The notes under the pieces: generated by a model
What the model saw: the letters and a program-made list of their open reading frames with translations, nothing else
Databases searched by the model: none
What the model was told of the DNA's origin: nothing
NCBI RefSeq assembly: GCF_041740695.1
Contig: NZ_JBGSLK010000085.1
Coordinates: 9,419-73,418, forward strand
Reading direction: 5' to 3'
Length of the DNA: 64,000 nucleotides
DNA from: Haliscomenobacter sp041740695
GTDB taxonomy: Bacteria; Bacteroidota; Bacteroidia; Chitinophagales; Saprospiraceae
In this document: in pieces, positions 1-9,151 of the stretch
Layout of the letters: each line of letters begins with the position of its first letter
Position numbering within the stretch: position 1 is the first letter of the stretch
Made by a program: the position numbers and the translations under genes

Positions 1-888
1 GCCAAAATTGCCATAGAACGGGCTGGAATCCAGAAGGAAGACATCGACTTTATCATTTTTGCTACCCTGAGCCCTGATTATTATTTTCCCGGTTGTGGCG
101 TGTTGCTCCAGCGAGAGTTGGGCATCACCAAAACCGAAATTGGCGCTTTGGATATCCGCAATCAATGCTCTGGTTTTGTATATGGCCTGTCGGTTGCCGA
201 TCAGTTTGTAAAAACGGGTATGTACAAAAATGTACTGCTGGTAGGCGCCGAAATGCACTCCATGGGGCTCGATTATTCTACCCGTGGCCGCAATGTAACC
301 GTGATTTTTGGCGATGGTGCTGGGGCCGTTTTACTACAACCCACCTCGGAAGAAAACAAAGGAGTGCTCACCACCCATTTGCACTCCGATGGTACTTATG
401 CGGAAAAACTGGCACTGATCAGCCCGGGTTCTCATGGTGCCTACCATTTCAATAAAATGGCGATTGAATGTGATTTTGGTTTTCCAGATGTGGAATTCGG
501 GGAAGTATTTGTCAACCAAACCATGATCGACAATGCCTACACTTATCCGGTAATGGAAGGGCAGTTTGTGTTCAAAATGGCGGTGCAAAAGTTCCCGGAA
601 GTGATCATGGAAGCCCTGGCCAAAACGGGGCTCAAACCCAGCGACATCAATATGCTCATTCCCCACCAGGCCAACCTGCGCATCAGCCAGTTTGTACAGG
701 GCAAACTTGGCTTGAGTGATGACCAGGTATGGAACAACATCCAACGTTACGGCAACACCACCGCTGCTTCCATCCCCATTGCGCTCTGTGAAGCCTGGGA
801 AGCAGGGAAGGTCAAAGAGGGAGATCTGGTGTGCCTGGCTGCCTTCGGCAGTGGCTTCACCTGGGGTTCGGCTTTAATTCGCTGGTAA
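1..888 (+). CDS. fabH: 3-oxoacyl-ACP synthase III (KASIII), 5'-truncated by window edge
   Basis: The reading frame is open from base 1, so the start lies outside the window; 295 residues are visible. FabH condenses acetyl-CoA with malonyl-ACP to start fatty acid synthesis in the cytoplasm. The catalytic triad is present: Cys in NQCSGF (codon 166-168), His in IPHQAN (codon 664-666) and Asn in YGNTTAAS (codon 754-756). The C-terminal FGSGFTWGSALI motif is typical of the thiolase fold of FabH. It ends with TAA; the next 105 bases hold a palindrome and the promoter of the following gene. The family is certain. Whether this is the housekeeping FabH or a paralogue in another acyl pathway cannot be decided without the upstream genes. 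Confidence 0.93.
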   Translation, partial: AKIAIERAGIQKEDIDFIIFATLSPDYYFPGCGVLLQRELGITKTEIGALDIRNQCSGFVYGLSVADQFVKTGMYKNVLLVGAEMHSMGLDYSTRGRNVTVIFGDGAGAVLLQPTSEENKGVLTTHLHSDGTYAEKLALISPGSHGAYHFNKMAIECDFGFPDVEFGEVFVNQTMIDNAYTYPVMEGQFVFKMAVQKFPEVIMEALAKTGLKPSDINMLIPHQANLRISQFVQGKLGLSDDQVWNNIQRYGNTTAASIPIALCEAWEAGKVKEGDLVCLAAFGSGFTWGSALIRW

Positions 889-892
889 TTGA

Positions 893-990
893 CCAATGTG
901 CTAATGGGGTAATGTCATGAACTGTTAAAAAAATAACCACTATATTTGTGCGGCTAGCCCATCAGCACATTAGCAAATTAGCACATTAAA
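893..990. repeat. Imperfect palindrome built of GCACATTA-type octamers
   Basis: The left arm AATGTGCTAATGGG (895-908) pairs with CCCATCAGCACATT (958-971), 13 of 14 positions. The right arm continues as direct octamers GCACATTA, GCAAATTA, GCACATTA up to the next start codon. It belongs to the class of repeat-built intergenic palindromes seen elsewhere in the window, with its own unit sequence. Confidence 0.6.
941..948 (+). promoter_or_regulatory. Candidate Bacteroidota -7 promoter box
   Basis: TATATTTG matches the Bacteroidota -7 consensus TAnnTTTG and lies 46 bases before the start codon at 994, in the loop of the palindrome. No clear -33 TTG box is seen at the expected distance; the candidate rests on the -7 motif and position. 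Confidence 0.4.
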
Positions 991-993
991 AGC

Positions 994-2724
994 ATGATTA
1001 ACCCAAGTACCGTAGCCCTCCGGGCGCGTATTGACGAAGCCGTAAAAGACCTGCACGAACTGACCATTCGCATCAATCACAATGATTTGGCCAAAACGGT
1101 CAGCGATCTGCGCAACCGAATCAACGATCCCTTCATGTTTGTGATCGTTGGAGAGGTAAAGGCTGGCAAAAGTAGCTTCATCAATGCCTTGCTACAAACC
1201 GACCGGGAGATCACCAAGGTGGCACCCCAGCCGATGACCGATACCATTCAGCAAATTGTATATGGGGAAAAAGAAGAAGTGATCGTCATCAATCCTTACC
1301 TGAAAAAAATCCTGATCCCGGTTGAGATCCTTAAAGAAATAGCCATAGTTGACACTCCAGGTACCAATACCATCGTGGAGCACCACCAGGAGATCACCGA
1401 GTCCTTCATTCCTGCTTCGGACCTGATTGTATTTGTTTTTGAAGCCAAAAATCCCTACCGCCAATCGGCCTGGGATTTTTTCAAATTCATCCACGAGGAA
1501 TGGCGCAAAAAGATCATTTTCGTGTTGCAACAAAAGGACTTGATGTCGGCTGAAGACCTGGAAGTGAATACCAAAGGGGTACACGATTACGCTGAAAAAC
1601 AAGGCATCAACAATCCAGTCATTTTTGCCACCTCCGCCAAATTGGAAAAAGATGGCAACAAAACCGAAAGTGGATTCATCCCCGTCCGCCATTACATTCT
1701 GGAAAACATCACGGGTGGAAAAGCGCCAGTACTCAAGCTGGGCAATAGCGTCAGTACCTGTCTGCGCATCAATGACAGCATCCGCGAGGGTCTGGATTTG
1801 CGCCAACGCCAGTGGGAAGCCGATATGGAGTTTCGCAAAGACATCAAAAACACCCTCGACAACCAGGAATTAAAATCTTACAAGCAAGTCGATCAACTGG
1901 TAGAAAACATCCTGGCGGGTTACGACCGCACCACTCAAGCCAAAGAGCGCGAGTTGCGCGATGGTTTGTCCTTCTTTTCGCTGGTTCGGCGCTCCATTTC
2001 TTCCATTTTCACCAAAAAAACCTCGGCTAAAGAGTGGTTGGAAACCCTGGCTAAGGAATTGGAACAAAGCCTGAATACCACCCTGCGCGAAAAACTGCAC
2101 GACGGCATCAACGATCTAGCCGATAACGTACAACAAATGGCCAAACTGATCGACCTGAAAATTCACACCAGTAAAAGTTTGTTGCAAAACGACCACGAAA
2201 TATTCAGCGCCATTGCTGAACGCCGGCACAACATCTTTCGGGAGTTGCAGGAAAAATTTGAAGACTTCATCAAAAAGAGTGAAAGTTTTACAGATCAAAG
2301 TTTATTTCCAGACAAAACGCCGCTGCCGAGTTCTTTTGCTACCGGAAGTGGCATCGCCGTCATTGGTTTGATCCTGGCCGCCATCACTCAGGGAGCGGTA
2401 TTTGACATCACAGGTGGAGTGCTCACCACCGTGGGGATTCTTTTTGCAGGCTTCGCCACCAGCGGGAAACGCCGTAAAATCATCGAAGGTTTCCAGGATG
2501 AAATTGTCAAAGGCCGGGAAAAAATTGAAATTGATGTAAGCGCACAATTGAAAGTATACATCAAGCGCCTCAAGGAACGCATCGACAGCAATTTTGATCC
2601 TTTCGACCTGATGCTCGACAAAGAAAAGGAACAACTCGCCGTTCTCAATCAAGAACAGGCAGTGATAAGCAATCAATTTGGCACTTTGGATACGGAAATT
2701 CAGGCAATGTTGGCTAGGATGTAA
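994..2724 (+). CDS. Dynamin-like large GTPase
   Basis: A 576-residue dynamin-family GTPase. Residues 50-230 form the GTPase domain: P-loop GEVKAGKSS with Lys59, and G3 motif DTPGTN starting at Asp120. The usual (N/T)KxD G4 motif appears as QQKDL near residue 178. A long alpha-helical region follows. Around residues 450-490 lies a Gly/Ala-rich hydrophobic hairpin (GIAVIGLILAAITQG), the type of membrane paddle found in bacterial dynamin-like proteins. The C-terminal 85 residues are again helical. Such proteins remodel or fuse membranes; some protect against envelope damage or phage. Many occur as adjacent pairs, but this one stands alone between palindromes, so partner and role are open. It starts at the ATG 105 bases after fabH. 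Confidence 0.82.
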   Translation: MINPSTVALRARIDEAVKDLHELTIRINHNDLAKTVSDLRNRINDPFMFVIVGEVKAGKSSFINALLQTDREITKVAPQPMTDTIQQIVYGEKEEVIVINPYLKKILIPVEILKEIAIVDTPGTNTIVEHHQEITESFIPASDLIVFVFEAKNPYRQSAWDFFKFIHEEWRKKIIFVLQQKDLMSAEDLEVNTKGVHDYAEKQGINNPVIFATSAKLEKDGNKTESGFIPVRHYILENITGGKAPVLKLGNSVSTCLRINDSIREGLDLRQRQWEADMEFRKDIKNTLDNQELKSYKQVDQLVENILAGYDRTTQAKERELRDGLSFFSLVRRSISSIFTKKTSAKEWLETLAKELEQSLNTTLREKLHDGINDLADNVQQMAKLIDLKIHTSKSLLQNDHEIFSAIAERRHNIFRELQEKFEDFIKKSESFTDQSLFPDKTPLPSSFATGSGIAVIGLILAAITQGAVFDITGGVLTTVGILFAGFATSGKRRKIIEGFQDEIVKGREKIEIDVSAQLKVYIKRLKERIDSNFDPFDLMLDKEKEQLAVLNQEQAVISNQFGTLDTEIQAMLARM

Positions 2725-2730
2725 AGCAAG

Positions 2731-2862
2731 GTTTAGGATAGTTGAGGGAGGTTGAGATGGTTGAGGCTACCGCAGCGACATACACACCTTCACACACACA
2801 TCACACACAAAACCTTTCTTGCGGTAGCCTAAACCTTCTCAACCTCCCTAAACCTTCTAAAC
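2731..2862. repeat. Palindromic GTTGAGG-heptamer element, copy 1
   Basis: The left arm (2731-2773) is built of GGTTGAG-like heptamers and ends in GGCTACCGC. The right arm (2821-2862) begins GCGGTAGCC and mirrors it with about six mismatches over 42 bp. The loop is rich in CACACA. Copies 2 (5371-5484) and 3 (63928 onward) share arm and core. It lies just after the dynamin stop codon and could act as a terminator or mRNA 3'-end stabiliser. Confidence 0.8.
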
Positions 2863-2986
2863 TTCTATCCAAATCGCCATTTGGACTAATCTTTTTTTAC
2901 CTTCAATCGAAAAAAACTTAACTTTACAAGCATTGACATTGATAACGTAGACCCGACCATTTGGTCTTAGCCTTCACCCGTTTGGT

Positions 2987-3835
2987 ATGAAAAATAAAAT
3001 TGTAGCTGCATTTTTGGCCTTGTTTGCAGGCATGTTTGGCGTCCACCGCTTTTATTTGCAACGCTGGTGGCAGGGAGTGATGTACATGGCCCTCGCTTTC
3101 ATTACCATCATGATTACGGCTGATGGTGAGGGGCCTGCCTTCCTCATCCCGATGGTATTGGGCTTGGTTGATGCTTTGTTGTTCTTCGTGATGCCAACGG
3201 AGGATTTTGATGAAAAATACAACAAAAATCGCCTGCAACAAACCCAGCGTGAAACCTACTACGACGAAGCCGAGAGTGAGGCCGATCCTGCCGCTTTGAT
3301 GGAAAAACCACAGCGGACTGCTAAATCTCCCCAAGGCTCCAAAGCCGGGAAAAAAGAAAACAAAAAGGAAGATTTTTTCAAACGCATCGGGATCGAGCAG
3401 TTCCGCAGTATGGATTTTGAAGGTGCGATTGAATCGTTTATGAAAGCGCTCGAAGACAACATCACTTCACCCAGCGTACATTTCAACTTGGCTTGTTGTT
3501 ATTCGATGATTGAAAATACCGATAAAGCCCTGCAAAATCTGGAAAAAGCCATCGAAAATGGCTTCAGCGACATCTCCAAAATACAATCGCATCAGGCCTT
3601 GGCTTATGTGCGTAAACAACCCGAATTTGAGTCCTTTGTAGCCAATGGGTACCGCATTGTCAAACAATTGCCCCAGGCCCAACCTAATTTTTTGGATGCT
3701 CAAGTGAATGCACCCAGTTCGAGCAATGACACCAAAGATGTGCTGGATGAAGTGCTGCATTTGGGTGATTTGCGGGAAAAGGGGTTGATTTCGGAGGAGG
3801 AGTTTGTGGCGCAGAAGCGGAAGTTACTGGGTTAA
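2987..3835 (+). CDS. TM2-domain protein with TPR-like and SHOCT regions
   Basis: A 282-residue protein in three parts. Residues 1-75 are a TM2 domain: two membrane helices around the short loop containing GVHRFYLQRWWQG. Residues 76-125 are a charged linker. Residues 130-220 look like tetratricopeptide units (FNLACCYSMIENTDKALQNL). The last 25 residues (LREKGLISEEEFVAQKRKLL) are a SHOCT short C-terminal domain, often found in oligomeric membrane-associated proteins. It is probably an inner-membrane scaffold; substrate and partners are unknown. A second SHOCT protein lies at 38630-39313. The gene is flanked by two different palindromic elements and looks monocistronic. Confidence 0.8.
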   Translation: MKNKIVAAFLALFAGMFGVHRFYLQRWWQGVMYMALAFITIMITADGEGPAFLIPMVLGLVDALLFFVMPTEDFDEKYNKNRLQQTQRETYYDEAESEADPAALMEKPQRTAKSPQGSKAGKKENKKEDFFKRIGIEQFRSMDFEGAIESFMKALEDNITSPSVHFNLACCYSMIENTDKALQNLEKAIENGFSDISKIQSHQALAYVRKQPEFESFVANGYRIVKQLPQAQPNFLDAQVNAPSSSNDTKDVLDEVLHLGDLREKGLISEEEFVAQKRKLLG

Positions 3836-3844
3836 GTTGCTGCT

Positions 3845-3956
3845 GAGGTGAGTCTGTGGTGTCTTAGGTTTCTTAGGTGGTGAAAGAATACCCTGCTACG
3901 CAGGTTTTTCTTTTTTACCACTTAAGAAACCTAAGACACTTAAGGAATCACCTAAG
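3845..3956. repeat. Palindromic CTTAGGT element, copy 1
   Basis: The left arm 3845-3881 contains GTCTTAGGTTTCTTAGGTGG and mirrors 3917-3956, with a loop rich in pyrimidines. It lies between the convergent TM2 and MscS genes. A cleaner copy with perfect arms is at 41698-41787. The arms hold two imperfect tandem CTTAGGT units. Confidence 0.8.
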
Positions 3957-3994
3957 AAATGATGTGCCAGAGGCGCTTTAGTTCTTTCCTGGTG

Positions 3995-4819
3995 TTACTG
4001 CTGTACCAAGTTTACCTGCATCACCGGCTCATGCTCACCTGAAATACCCTCGGCCTGGAAACGCTTGCGCACCGCTTCTTTGGCATAAGCTTGGGCATCC
4101 AGATAAATATCGGGCACCACACTATAGCGAAAAGCCAGAGTTGTAGCCATTGGCGACAAATCCACGACTGGTGAAGTAATCGGCAGTTCCGCCAAATAGC
4201 CAGGTGACTGTTTTGCCACCTCTTCAAAAATCCGCCGCACTTTAACCATGTCTTCAGTAGGATCAATCGGCACCAGGGTTTCCAAAACCCGCGTCCCGGC
4301 TAAACTCAAGTTTTCAATCGCCCCGCTGGTGATCGCCGAATTGGGGATGATGATGGTCCGGTTGTCGGGCGTGGTCAGTATGGTAGTGAATATTTGAATT
4401 TCTTTGACCACTCCATTGAAACCTTGTACAGTGATCAAATCGCCCACCCGGTAAGGCCGGAACAATAAAATCAACACCCCAGAAGCAAAATTGCTTAAGC
4501 TGCCTTGCAGTGCCAAACCTATTGCCAAACCCGCTGCGCCCAAAATGGCTACAAAAGAAGTAGTTTGAATGCCGACGATTCCAGCGGCACTGAACACCAC
4601 CATCACTTTAAGCAATACACTGACCAAACTGAGCAAAAAGGGGCGTAAACTTTGATCCACTTTGGTCTTTTCCATTCGGCGGCTCATGATTCCCACAATC
4701 CAGTTGCAAATCCAAAGTCCGATCAGCAAAACGAGGAGGGCACCGGCTAATTTTGGGGCAAAATTCGTGGCGAATTCCATAAATTTGCTCGCCTTTTCTG
4801 TAACTTGTGTTGGTTCCAT
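3995..4819 (-). CDS. MscS-family small-conductance mechanosensitive channel
   Basis: A 274-residue inner-membrane channel of the short MscS type, which opens under membrane tension to release solutes during osmotic downshock. Three hydrophobic segments occupy about residues 20-120. The third, pore-lining helix is Gly/Ala-rich (ILGAAGLAIGLALQGSLSN) as in MscS TM3. The beta domain follows (FRPYRVGDLITVQGFNGVV, then IIIPNSAI), and then the C-terminal alpha/beta vestibule. The ATG giving MEPTQV was chosen. An upstream in-frame ATG at 4885 would add 22 basic residues unlike the usual MscS N-terminus. It converges with the TM2 gene and diverges from recX. Confidence 0.9.
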   Translation of the reverse strand: MEPTQVTEKASKFMEFATNFAPKLAGALLVLLIGLWICNWIVGIMSRRMEKTKVDQSLRPFLLSLVSVLLKVMVVFSAAGIVGIQTTSFVAILGAAGLAIGLALQGSLSNFASGVLILLFRPYRVGDLITVQGFNGVVKEIQIFTTILTTPDNRTIIIPNSAITSGAIENLSLAGTRVLETLVPIDPTEDMVKVRRIFEEVAKQSPGYLAELPITSPVVDLSPMATTLAFRYSVVPDIYLDAQAYAKEAVRKRFQAEGISGEHEPVMQVNLVQQ

Positions 4820-4914
4820 TTTTAAATTTTGATTTTTTAAGCGTGTTTTAGCTTTGGCTAAAATAAGGCGTATAATTCGAGGCAAAAAATTTACACATTA
4901 AAAAACCTTTAATT

Positions 4915-5376
4915 TTGCAAAAACCTTTTCCCGGCAAAGAAGTGGCGCTACAAAAAATGCAACGCTACTGCGCTTTTCAGGAACGCTGTCACAGTGAAGT
5001 CCGCCAAAAACTGCTGGAAATCTCCGTATATGGCGATACGCTGGAGGAGATCATTGCCGAGCTGATCTCGGAGAACTACCTGAACGAAGAACGGTTCGCC
5101 CGCGCCTACGCCCGCGGCAAATTCCGCACCAAAGCCTGGGGCCGCATTCGCATTCAAATGGAACTCAACATGCGCAAAGTCTCCGCTTATTGTATCCGCA
5201 AAGGTTTGGAGGAAATTGATGAGGCGGATTATCTGGCCACCCTCGAAAAAATCATCGCCAAAAAACTGGCAGAACTGCAGGGAGAGGATAATTTTACCGC
5301 TCAACAAAAAACGGCTCAGTACGCCATGCGCAAGGGGTATGAATCGGAATTGATTTGGAGAGCCATAAAAAGTTGA
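4915..5376 (+). CDS. recX: RecX-family regulator of RecA
   Basis: A 153-residue, all-helical RecX. RecX binds RecA filaments and limits their growth. The diagnostic first repeat is clear: LQKMQRYCAFQERCHSEVRQKLLE, followed by ISENYLNEERFARAYARGKFR and WGRIRIQMELNMRKVS. The start is taken as TTG at 4915, because the first ATG (4957) would remove residues normally present before the QRYCA helix. recA is not in the window. The TGA stop lies inside the first AGTTGAG unit of the palindromic repeat that follows, so the repeat supplies the stop codon. Confidence 0.88.
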   Translation: MQKPFPGKEVALQKMQRYCAFQERCHSEVRQKLLEISVYGDTLEEIIAELISENYLNEERFARAYARGKFRTKAWGRIRIQMELNMRKVSAYCIRKGLEEIDEADYLATLEKIIAKKLAELQGEDNFTAQQKTAQYAMRKGYESELIWRAIKS

Positions 5377-5484
5377 GGAAAGTTGAGAAGGTTGAGGCTG
5401 CCGCGAGCGACTTAGACAATGTTTGTGTATAAGTCACTCGCGGCAGCCTCAACTTTCTCAACCTCCCTCAACCTCTCTCAACCT
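5371..5484. repeat. Palindromic GTTGAGG-heptamer element, copy 2
   Basis: The left arm 5371-5414 consists of AGTTGAG, AGTTGAG and GGTTGAG units followed by GCCGCGAGCGACTTAGAC. The right arm (5431-5484) mirrors it. The recX stop codon (5374-5376) is inside the first unit, and the next gene starts 10 bases after the right arm. Its core matches copy 3 near the window end. Confidence 0.85.
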
Positions 5485-5493
5485 AAACAAAGC

Positions 5494-6279
5494 ATGAACC
5501 TACACGAAGACCTATACCAATTACTCGAAGCCGCCGTAGATCAATACAACCGCCCCGGCTTTATTGAGTCCGATCCCATTTCCATTCCCCACCAGTTCAG
5601 TCTCAAACAAGACCGCGAAATCATGGGCTTCTGGACGGCCATGCTCGCCTGGGGCCAACGCAAAACCATCATCAACAATGCCCATAAATTGGTGGAACTG
5701 ATGGATGGCGCGCCCTACGATTTTATCCTGAATCACCAGGAAGAAGACCGCCGGGCTTTCCTCGACTTCAAACACCGCACCTTCCAGGCTACGGATACCT
5801 TGTATTTTCTGGAATTTTTCCAGCACTATTACCGCCATCACGATTCCCTCGAGGATGCTTTTGCGCGGCACCTCTCCCCTACTGCTCCTCACACAGAGGC
5901 TGCGCTGGCGGGTTTTCAGCAATTGTTTTTTGCCTTGCCCGATGCGCCTCATCGCACCCGCAAACACATTCCTACGCCCCTGCGCGGCTCCACCTGCAAG
6001 CGCCTGAATATGTTCCTGCGCTGGATGGTGCGCAAGGACAACAAGGGGGTGGACTTTGGAATTTGGGAGCGGATTTCGCCGGGGCAGTTGTTGATTCCGC
6101 TGGATGTGCATGTGGATCGGGTGGCCAGGCATTTGGGGCTGTTGGAACGGAAGCAAACGGATTGGGGGGCGGTGCTGGAATTGAGTGAGGTTTTGCGGGG
6201 CTTTGATGCGGGGGATCCGGTGAAGTATGATTTTGCGTTGTTTGGGATGGGGGTATTGGGGGAGGGTGAAGAGCCTTAA
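5494..6279 (+). CDS. DUF2400 / TIGR02757 family protein
   Basis: A 261-residue protein matching the TIGR02757 (DUF2400) family of conserved hypothetical proteins common in Bacteroidota. Recognisable stretches are FWTAMLAWGQRKTIINNAHKL near residue 45, then KRLNMFLRWMVRKD followed by DFGIWERISPGQLLIPLDVH, and the C-terminal KYDFALFGMGV. The alpha-helical layout and the LNMFLRWM region recall helix-hairpin-helix DNA glycosylases, but no enzymatic role can be proved from sequence. The ATG at 5494 is preferred over an in-frame ATG at 5419, which lies within the palindromic repeat. GC content rises clearly over the last 250 bases. Confidence 0.8.
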   Translation: MNLHEDLYQLLEAAVDQYNRPGFIESDPISIPHQFSLKQDREIMGFWTAMLAWGQRKTIINNAHKLVELMDGAPYDFILNHQEEDRRAFLDFKHRTFQATDTLYFLEFFQHYYRHHDSLEDAFARHLSPTAPHTEAALAGFQQLFFALPDAPHRTRKHIPTPLRGSTCKRLNMFLRWMVRKDNKGVDFGIWERISPGQLLIPLDVHVDRVARHLGLLERKQTDWGAVLELSEVLRGFDAGDPVKYDFALFGMGVLGEGEEP

Positions 6280-6328
6280 GCGAGACATAACATAAAAAAT
6301 TCACATAACCACAAATCAACCCATCCCC

Positions 6329-7612
6329 TCACTTAACCCGCTGCAAAGGACTACTCGCCACAAATCCCTCCCCTTGCACCACAATCCAGTACATCCCTGC
6401 ACCCAAATCCCCCAAATCAAACTGCAGCTGATTGCTACCTTTATTGATTTGCCAATCTTTCCGTAGCACCCGTAGTACTTGGCCAGCGGTGTTTTGGAGT
6501 ATCACACCCGCAGTGGTATTTTCGGGCGTTGACAATTCCAGCGTAACCGTGTCACTTCCAGGATTGGGATATACTTTCAGGGCTATTTTGTCTTGCCATT
6601 TTTCAGGGGAATAGACCGAAGTGCTCAATTTGCTCATTAAAGAATCCAGATAAGGCAAAGAGATGGCCAATCGATCCAGCAACTTATCGCCATGTCCCCC
6701 CGTGAAATTTTGGTATGTAAATTTCAACCCAGATTTCAAAAGAGAATCCCGAAACCCGTTGTTGAACAGCAAAAAGCCGAACTCATCCTGAAGACCACAG
6801 TCGAAGAACATACCTATTTCCTTCGTGGGTGGCTTATGTCTGACGACACTGGCTGCGCTAATTGAGAACCATTTTTGAAAAACAGTATCAATTTGTTTTC
6901 CTTGTGGATCGACTGGAAAATCAACAAAATAGGGAGGCTTGGTTAGATTGGGTGAAGCCGCACCTGCTGCACGAAATAGGGCTCCAGTTGCAAAACCATC
7001 ATTGGGTTGGAACTCATAAGGAATCGAGTCCTTTTGTTGCATCTGCTCCTGAATGGCAAAACTGAAGAAGATACGGGCAAAACTAAAATCGAGCGACCCG
7101 CTGTGCGCTGCAAAGCCACAAAATACGTCCGGGTGCAGTATGCCGAAACGAGCTGCTCCATCGGCACCCATAGAGTGCCCCATTACCGCGCGTGCATTCC
7201 GTGTGCTTATCGTTTGGTATTTTTGATCCACACGTGCAACTAGGTCTTTGACAATGAAATCTTCTACTTTACCATACAGTGCAGAATTGGCAAACATACT
7301 TCCCCCATAATTGCCTTGTCCCCCATTGGGTTTTACCACAATCATGGGCTGAATTTTTTTTGTTGCAATTAGGTTATCCAGCACAATTTTGATAAAATCA
7401 TACCCCTCATGATCAGATAAAGCACCATGCAGAAAGTAGACTACTGGGTAGCGTCGGCTGATATTTTGGGCATAGCCATCGGGTAAGTAGATCTGGTATT
7501 TTTCAGTTTTACCTAGGGCTGGGCTATACAATGAGTCCGTTGTTAGTGTGCTTTGAGCGAATAATGAGGTTAGCATCAAGCTAGAAGACACGCACAAGAA
7601 TAAACATTTCAT
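6329..7612 (-). CDS. Secreted alpha/beta-hydrolase esterase with T9SS sorting tail
   Basis: A 427-residue putative esterase (esterase D / PF00756 type). A signal peptide covers residues 1-20 (MLTSLFAQS). The hydrolase domain has the oxyanion segment VVYFLHGALSDHEG and the nucleophile elbow GHSMG with Ser147. The C-terminal 75 residues (VYPNPGSDTVTLEL to SSPLQRVK) form a type IX secretion sorting domain, so the enzyme is probably exported across the outer membrane and anchored or released at the surface. Substrate unknown; ester side groups on polysaccharides are plausible. ATG at 7612 is used; a TTG two codons earlier is less likely. The membrane AraC regulator lies 86 bases upstream on the same strand. 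Confidence 0.87.
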   Translation of the reverse strand: MKCLFLCVSSSLMLTSLFAQSTLTTDSLYSPALGKTEKYQIYLPDGYAQNISRRYPVVYFLHGALSDHEGYDFIKIVLDNLIATKKIQPMIVVKPNGGQGNYGGSMFANSALYGKVEDFIVKDLVARVDQKYQTISTRNARAVMGHSMGADGAARFGILHPDVFCGFAAHSGSLDFSFARIFFSFAIQEQMQQKDSIPYEFQPNDGFATGALFRAAGAASPNLTKPPYFVDFPVDPQGKQIDTVFQKWFSISAASVVRHKPPTKEIGMFFDCGLQDEFGFLLFNNGFRDSLLKSGLKFTYQNFTGGHGDKLLDRLAISLPYLDSLMSKLSTSVYSPEKWQDKIALKVYPNPGSDTVTLELSTPENTTAGVILQNTAGQVLRVLRKDWQINKGSNQLQFDLGDLGAGMYWIVVQGEGFVASSPLQRVK

Positions 7613-7698
7613 TGTCAATTAATTTTAGGTTAAAAACCAATTTATTCATAAAGATTATCTTCCAAATTTACCTTCATTTATAGCGTCTATCCTTTCAC

Positions 7699-8835
7699 CT
7701 AACCCGCATCCTCTTTCACTTTACCCGCATTTTTCCGCATTTCACTCGGGCTTTTCCCAAATTGCCGCTTAAAACAGGTAGAAAAATGGGACACGTCTTT
7801 AAAACCCACATCCAGCGCAATGTCCGTGATACTTTTGTTTGGGTCTTTCAAAAGAGTGTAGGCACGGGTTAAGCGGTAGTGCCGGATGTATTGTTCGGTA
7901 GTAAGTCCGGTGATTTCTTTGATGCGCCGAGTAGTTTGAGAAGGGCTCAGGTAAATTTGTTTGGCCAGGTTCTGCACACCCATTGCTTCGTCGGCGTAGT
8001 TTTTGCTCAGGAAATCATCCACTTGCTGCATGAAGATTTCCTGTTCCTTTTTTTTGAATTGCAACAAGGGTTCAACCGCCACGAACCGCGCCACATTGGG
8101 CTGGATAATCATCGGATCTGTTTTTGCACCAGCCATCATCTTGCGCTTCTGCAACAAAGTCAAAGCCCAGGAAAAACAAATAACATCCAGGAAAATCCCC
8201 ACCTTCATGTGGTAGAAATAGAAAGTACCCCAGGGCGTTTGGAATGCACGTATGATATCTAGAAGTGGGTCTTGCCAGGGAGCAAACTCAGTGAGGATAG
8301 CTGAAATCATTCCTCCCACTAAAAAGAGGCAACCTAGTAAGATGAGTTTTTGGTAAAATTGTACGGCATGCCGATATAGAAAAACAATGGCCAGTACCAT
8401 CACCGGAAACATCAATATTCTTGCGCCTTGATATAAGCCATTAGCGGCTGAATATCCCCATAGCAGCTGCATAACTATATGAGTAACCAGTAAAATCAGA
8501 TACCCAAGTGCAAAACTTTTAAACAGACGATTCAGCCGTGGTGCTTGTTGTTGAAAGTCCAGAATCTTGGCTATAAAAAGGATATAACAGATTAAGCTGA
8601 GGTAACTCAAGGGCGAATCCCAGCGCAGCGGTAAATCTGGTGGATAAGGATAACCGTGATCTCGGGCCAGGTCGATCCAAAATTGCCTTAGGTAATGCAA
8701 ATCGGCTGCCAACAAATAACCAATGTACAACGGCGTTGCATCATCCCGAGTATTGCGCCACTGCGCATAAGCAACATATGAGCAAAACAAAAGCAAAGTC
8801 AACAAACAAATGGTAAAAAAGGAGATCATTTCCAT
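7699..8835 (-). CDS. Membrane-anchored AraC-family transcription regulator
   Basis: A 378-residue protein with an N-terminal membrane half and a C-terminal DNA-binding half. Residues 1-235 contain about seven hydrophobic helices (FFTICLLTLLLFCSYVAYA, LSLICYILFIAKILDF, LILLVTHIVMQLLWG and others), resembling a 7TM sensory module. The AraC/XylS double helix-turn-helix fills the last 110 residues (MGVQNLAKQIYLSPSQTTRR, then SITDIALDVGFKDVSHFSTC and the closing RQFGKSPSEMRK). It is likely a one-component sensor that reads an envelope signal and regulates nearby genes, the adjacent exported esterase being the obvious candidate. The target is inference. Confidence 0.87.
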   Translation of the reverse strand: MEMISFFTICLLTLLLFCSYVAYAQWRNTRDDATPLYIGYLLAADLHYLRQFWIDLARDHGYPYPPDLPLRWDSPLSYLSLICYILFIAKILDFQQQAPRLNRLFKSFALGYLILLVTHIVMQLLWGYSAANGLYQGARILMFPVMVLAIVFLYRHAVQFYQKLILLGCLFLVGGMISAILTEFAPWQDPLLDIIRAFQTPWGTFYFYHMKVGIFLDVICFSWALTLLQKRKMMAGAKTDPMIIQPNVARFVAVEPLLQFKKKEQEIFMQQVDDFLSKNYADEAMGVQNLAKQIYLSPSQTTRRIKEITGLTTEQYIRHYRLTRAYTLLKDPNKSITDIALDVGFKDVSHFSTCFKRQFGKSPSEMRKNAGKVKEDAG

Positions 8836-9151
8836 AGTACACCATTATTGACTATGTTTTTATAAAGGTTACTGTCGCACCGGAAGCCATGGCACTCCCT
8901 CACCCCGTCATTGTCGACGAGGGAGGAAGGCAGGCAGAGTTGGGGTAGTTTAGGCCTTACCGGCCCAGACTGAGGTTTAGTCGGTTGTATCCAACCATTG
9001 GGGCGTTTATAGGGGGACCCGTAATGCTTAGGTTAAAGTTGATTTATTTTCATATCTAAAGGTATGAGTGCTTTTGAAAATCGATATCCACTATTGTTCA
9101 ATAAATCACTTCTATTGTTCTATTATTGCTACAAAGAATATAAAAAACTGA
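8836..9151. other. Gene-free stretch between AraC gene and hybrid sensor
   Basis: About 316 bases without a supported gene. A weak inverted pair CCCTCACCCCGTC / GACGAGGG surrounds 8898-8925. No tRNA, riboswitch or strong terminator was recognised. It contains the upstream region of the AraC gene and the 3' flank of the hybrid sensor. Confidence 0.5.

Noticed and set aside
5521..6288. 255-codon minus-strand frame opposite the DUF2400 gene
   Set aside because: Basic, Pro/His/Gln-rich composition typical of an antisense shadow; the DUF2400 reading has family motifs.
8890..9030. Riboswitch or small RNA between the AraC and HTCS genes
   Set aside because: Only one weak inverted pair is visible, with no known motif and no terminator.
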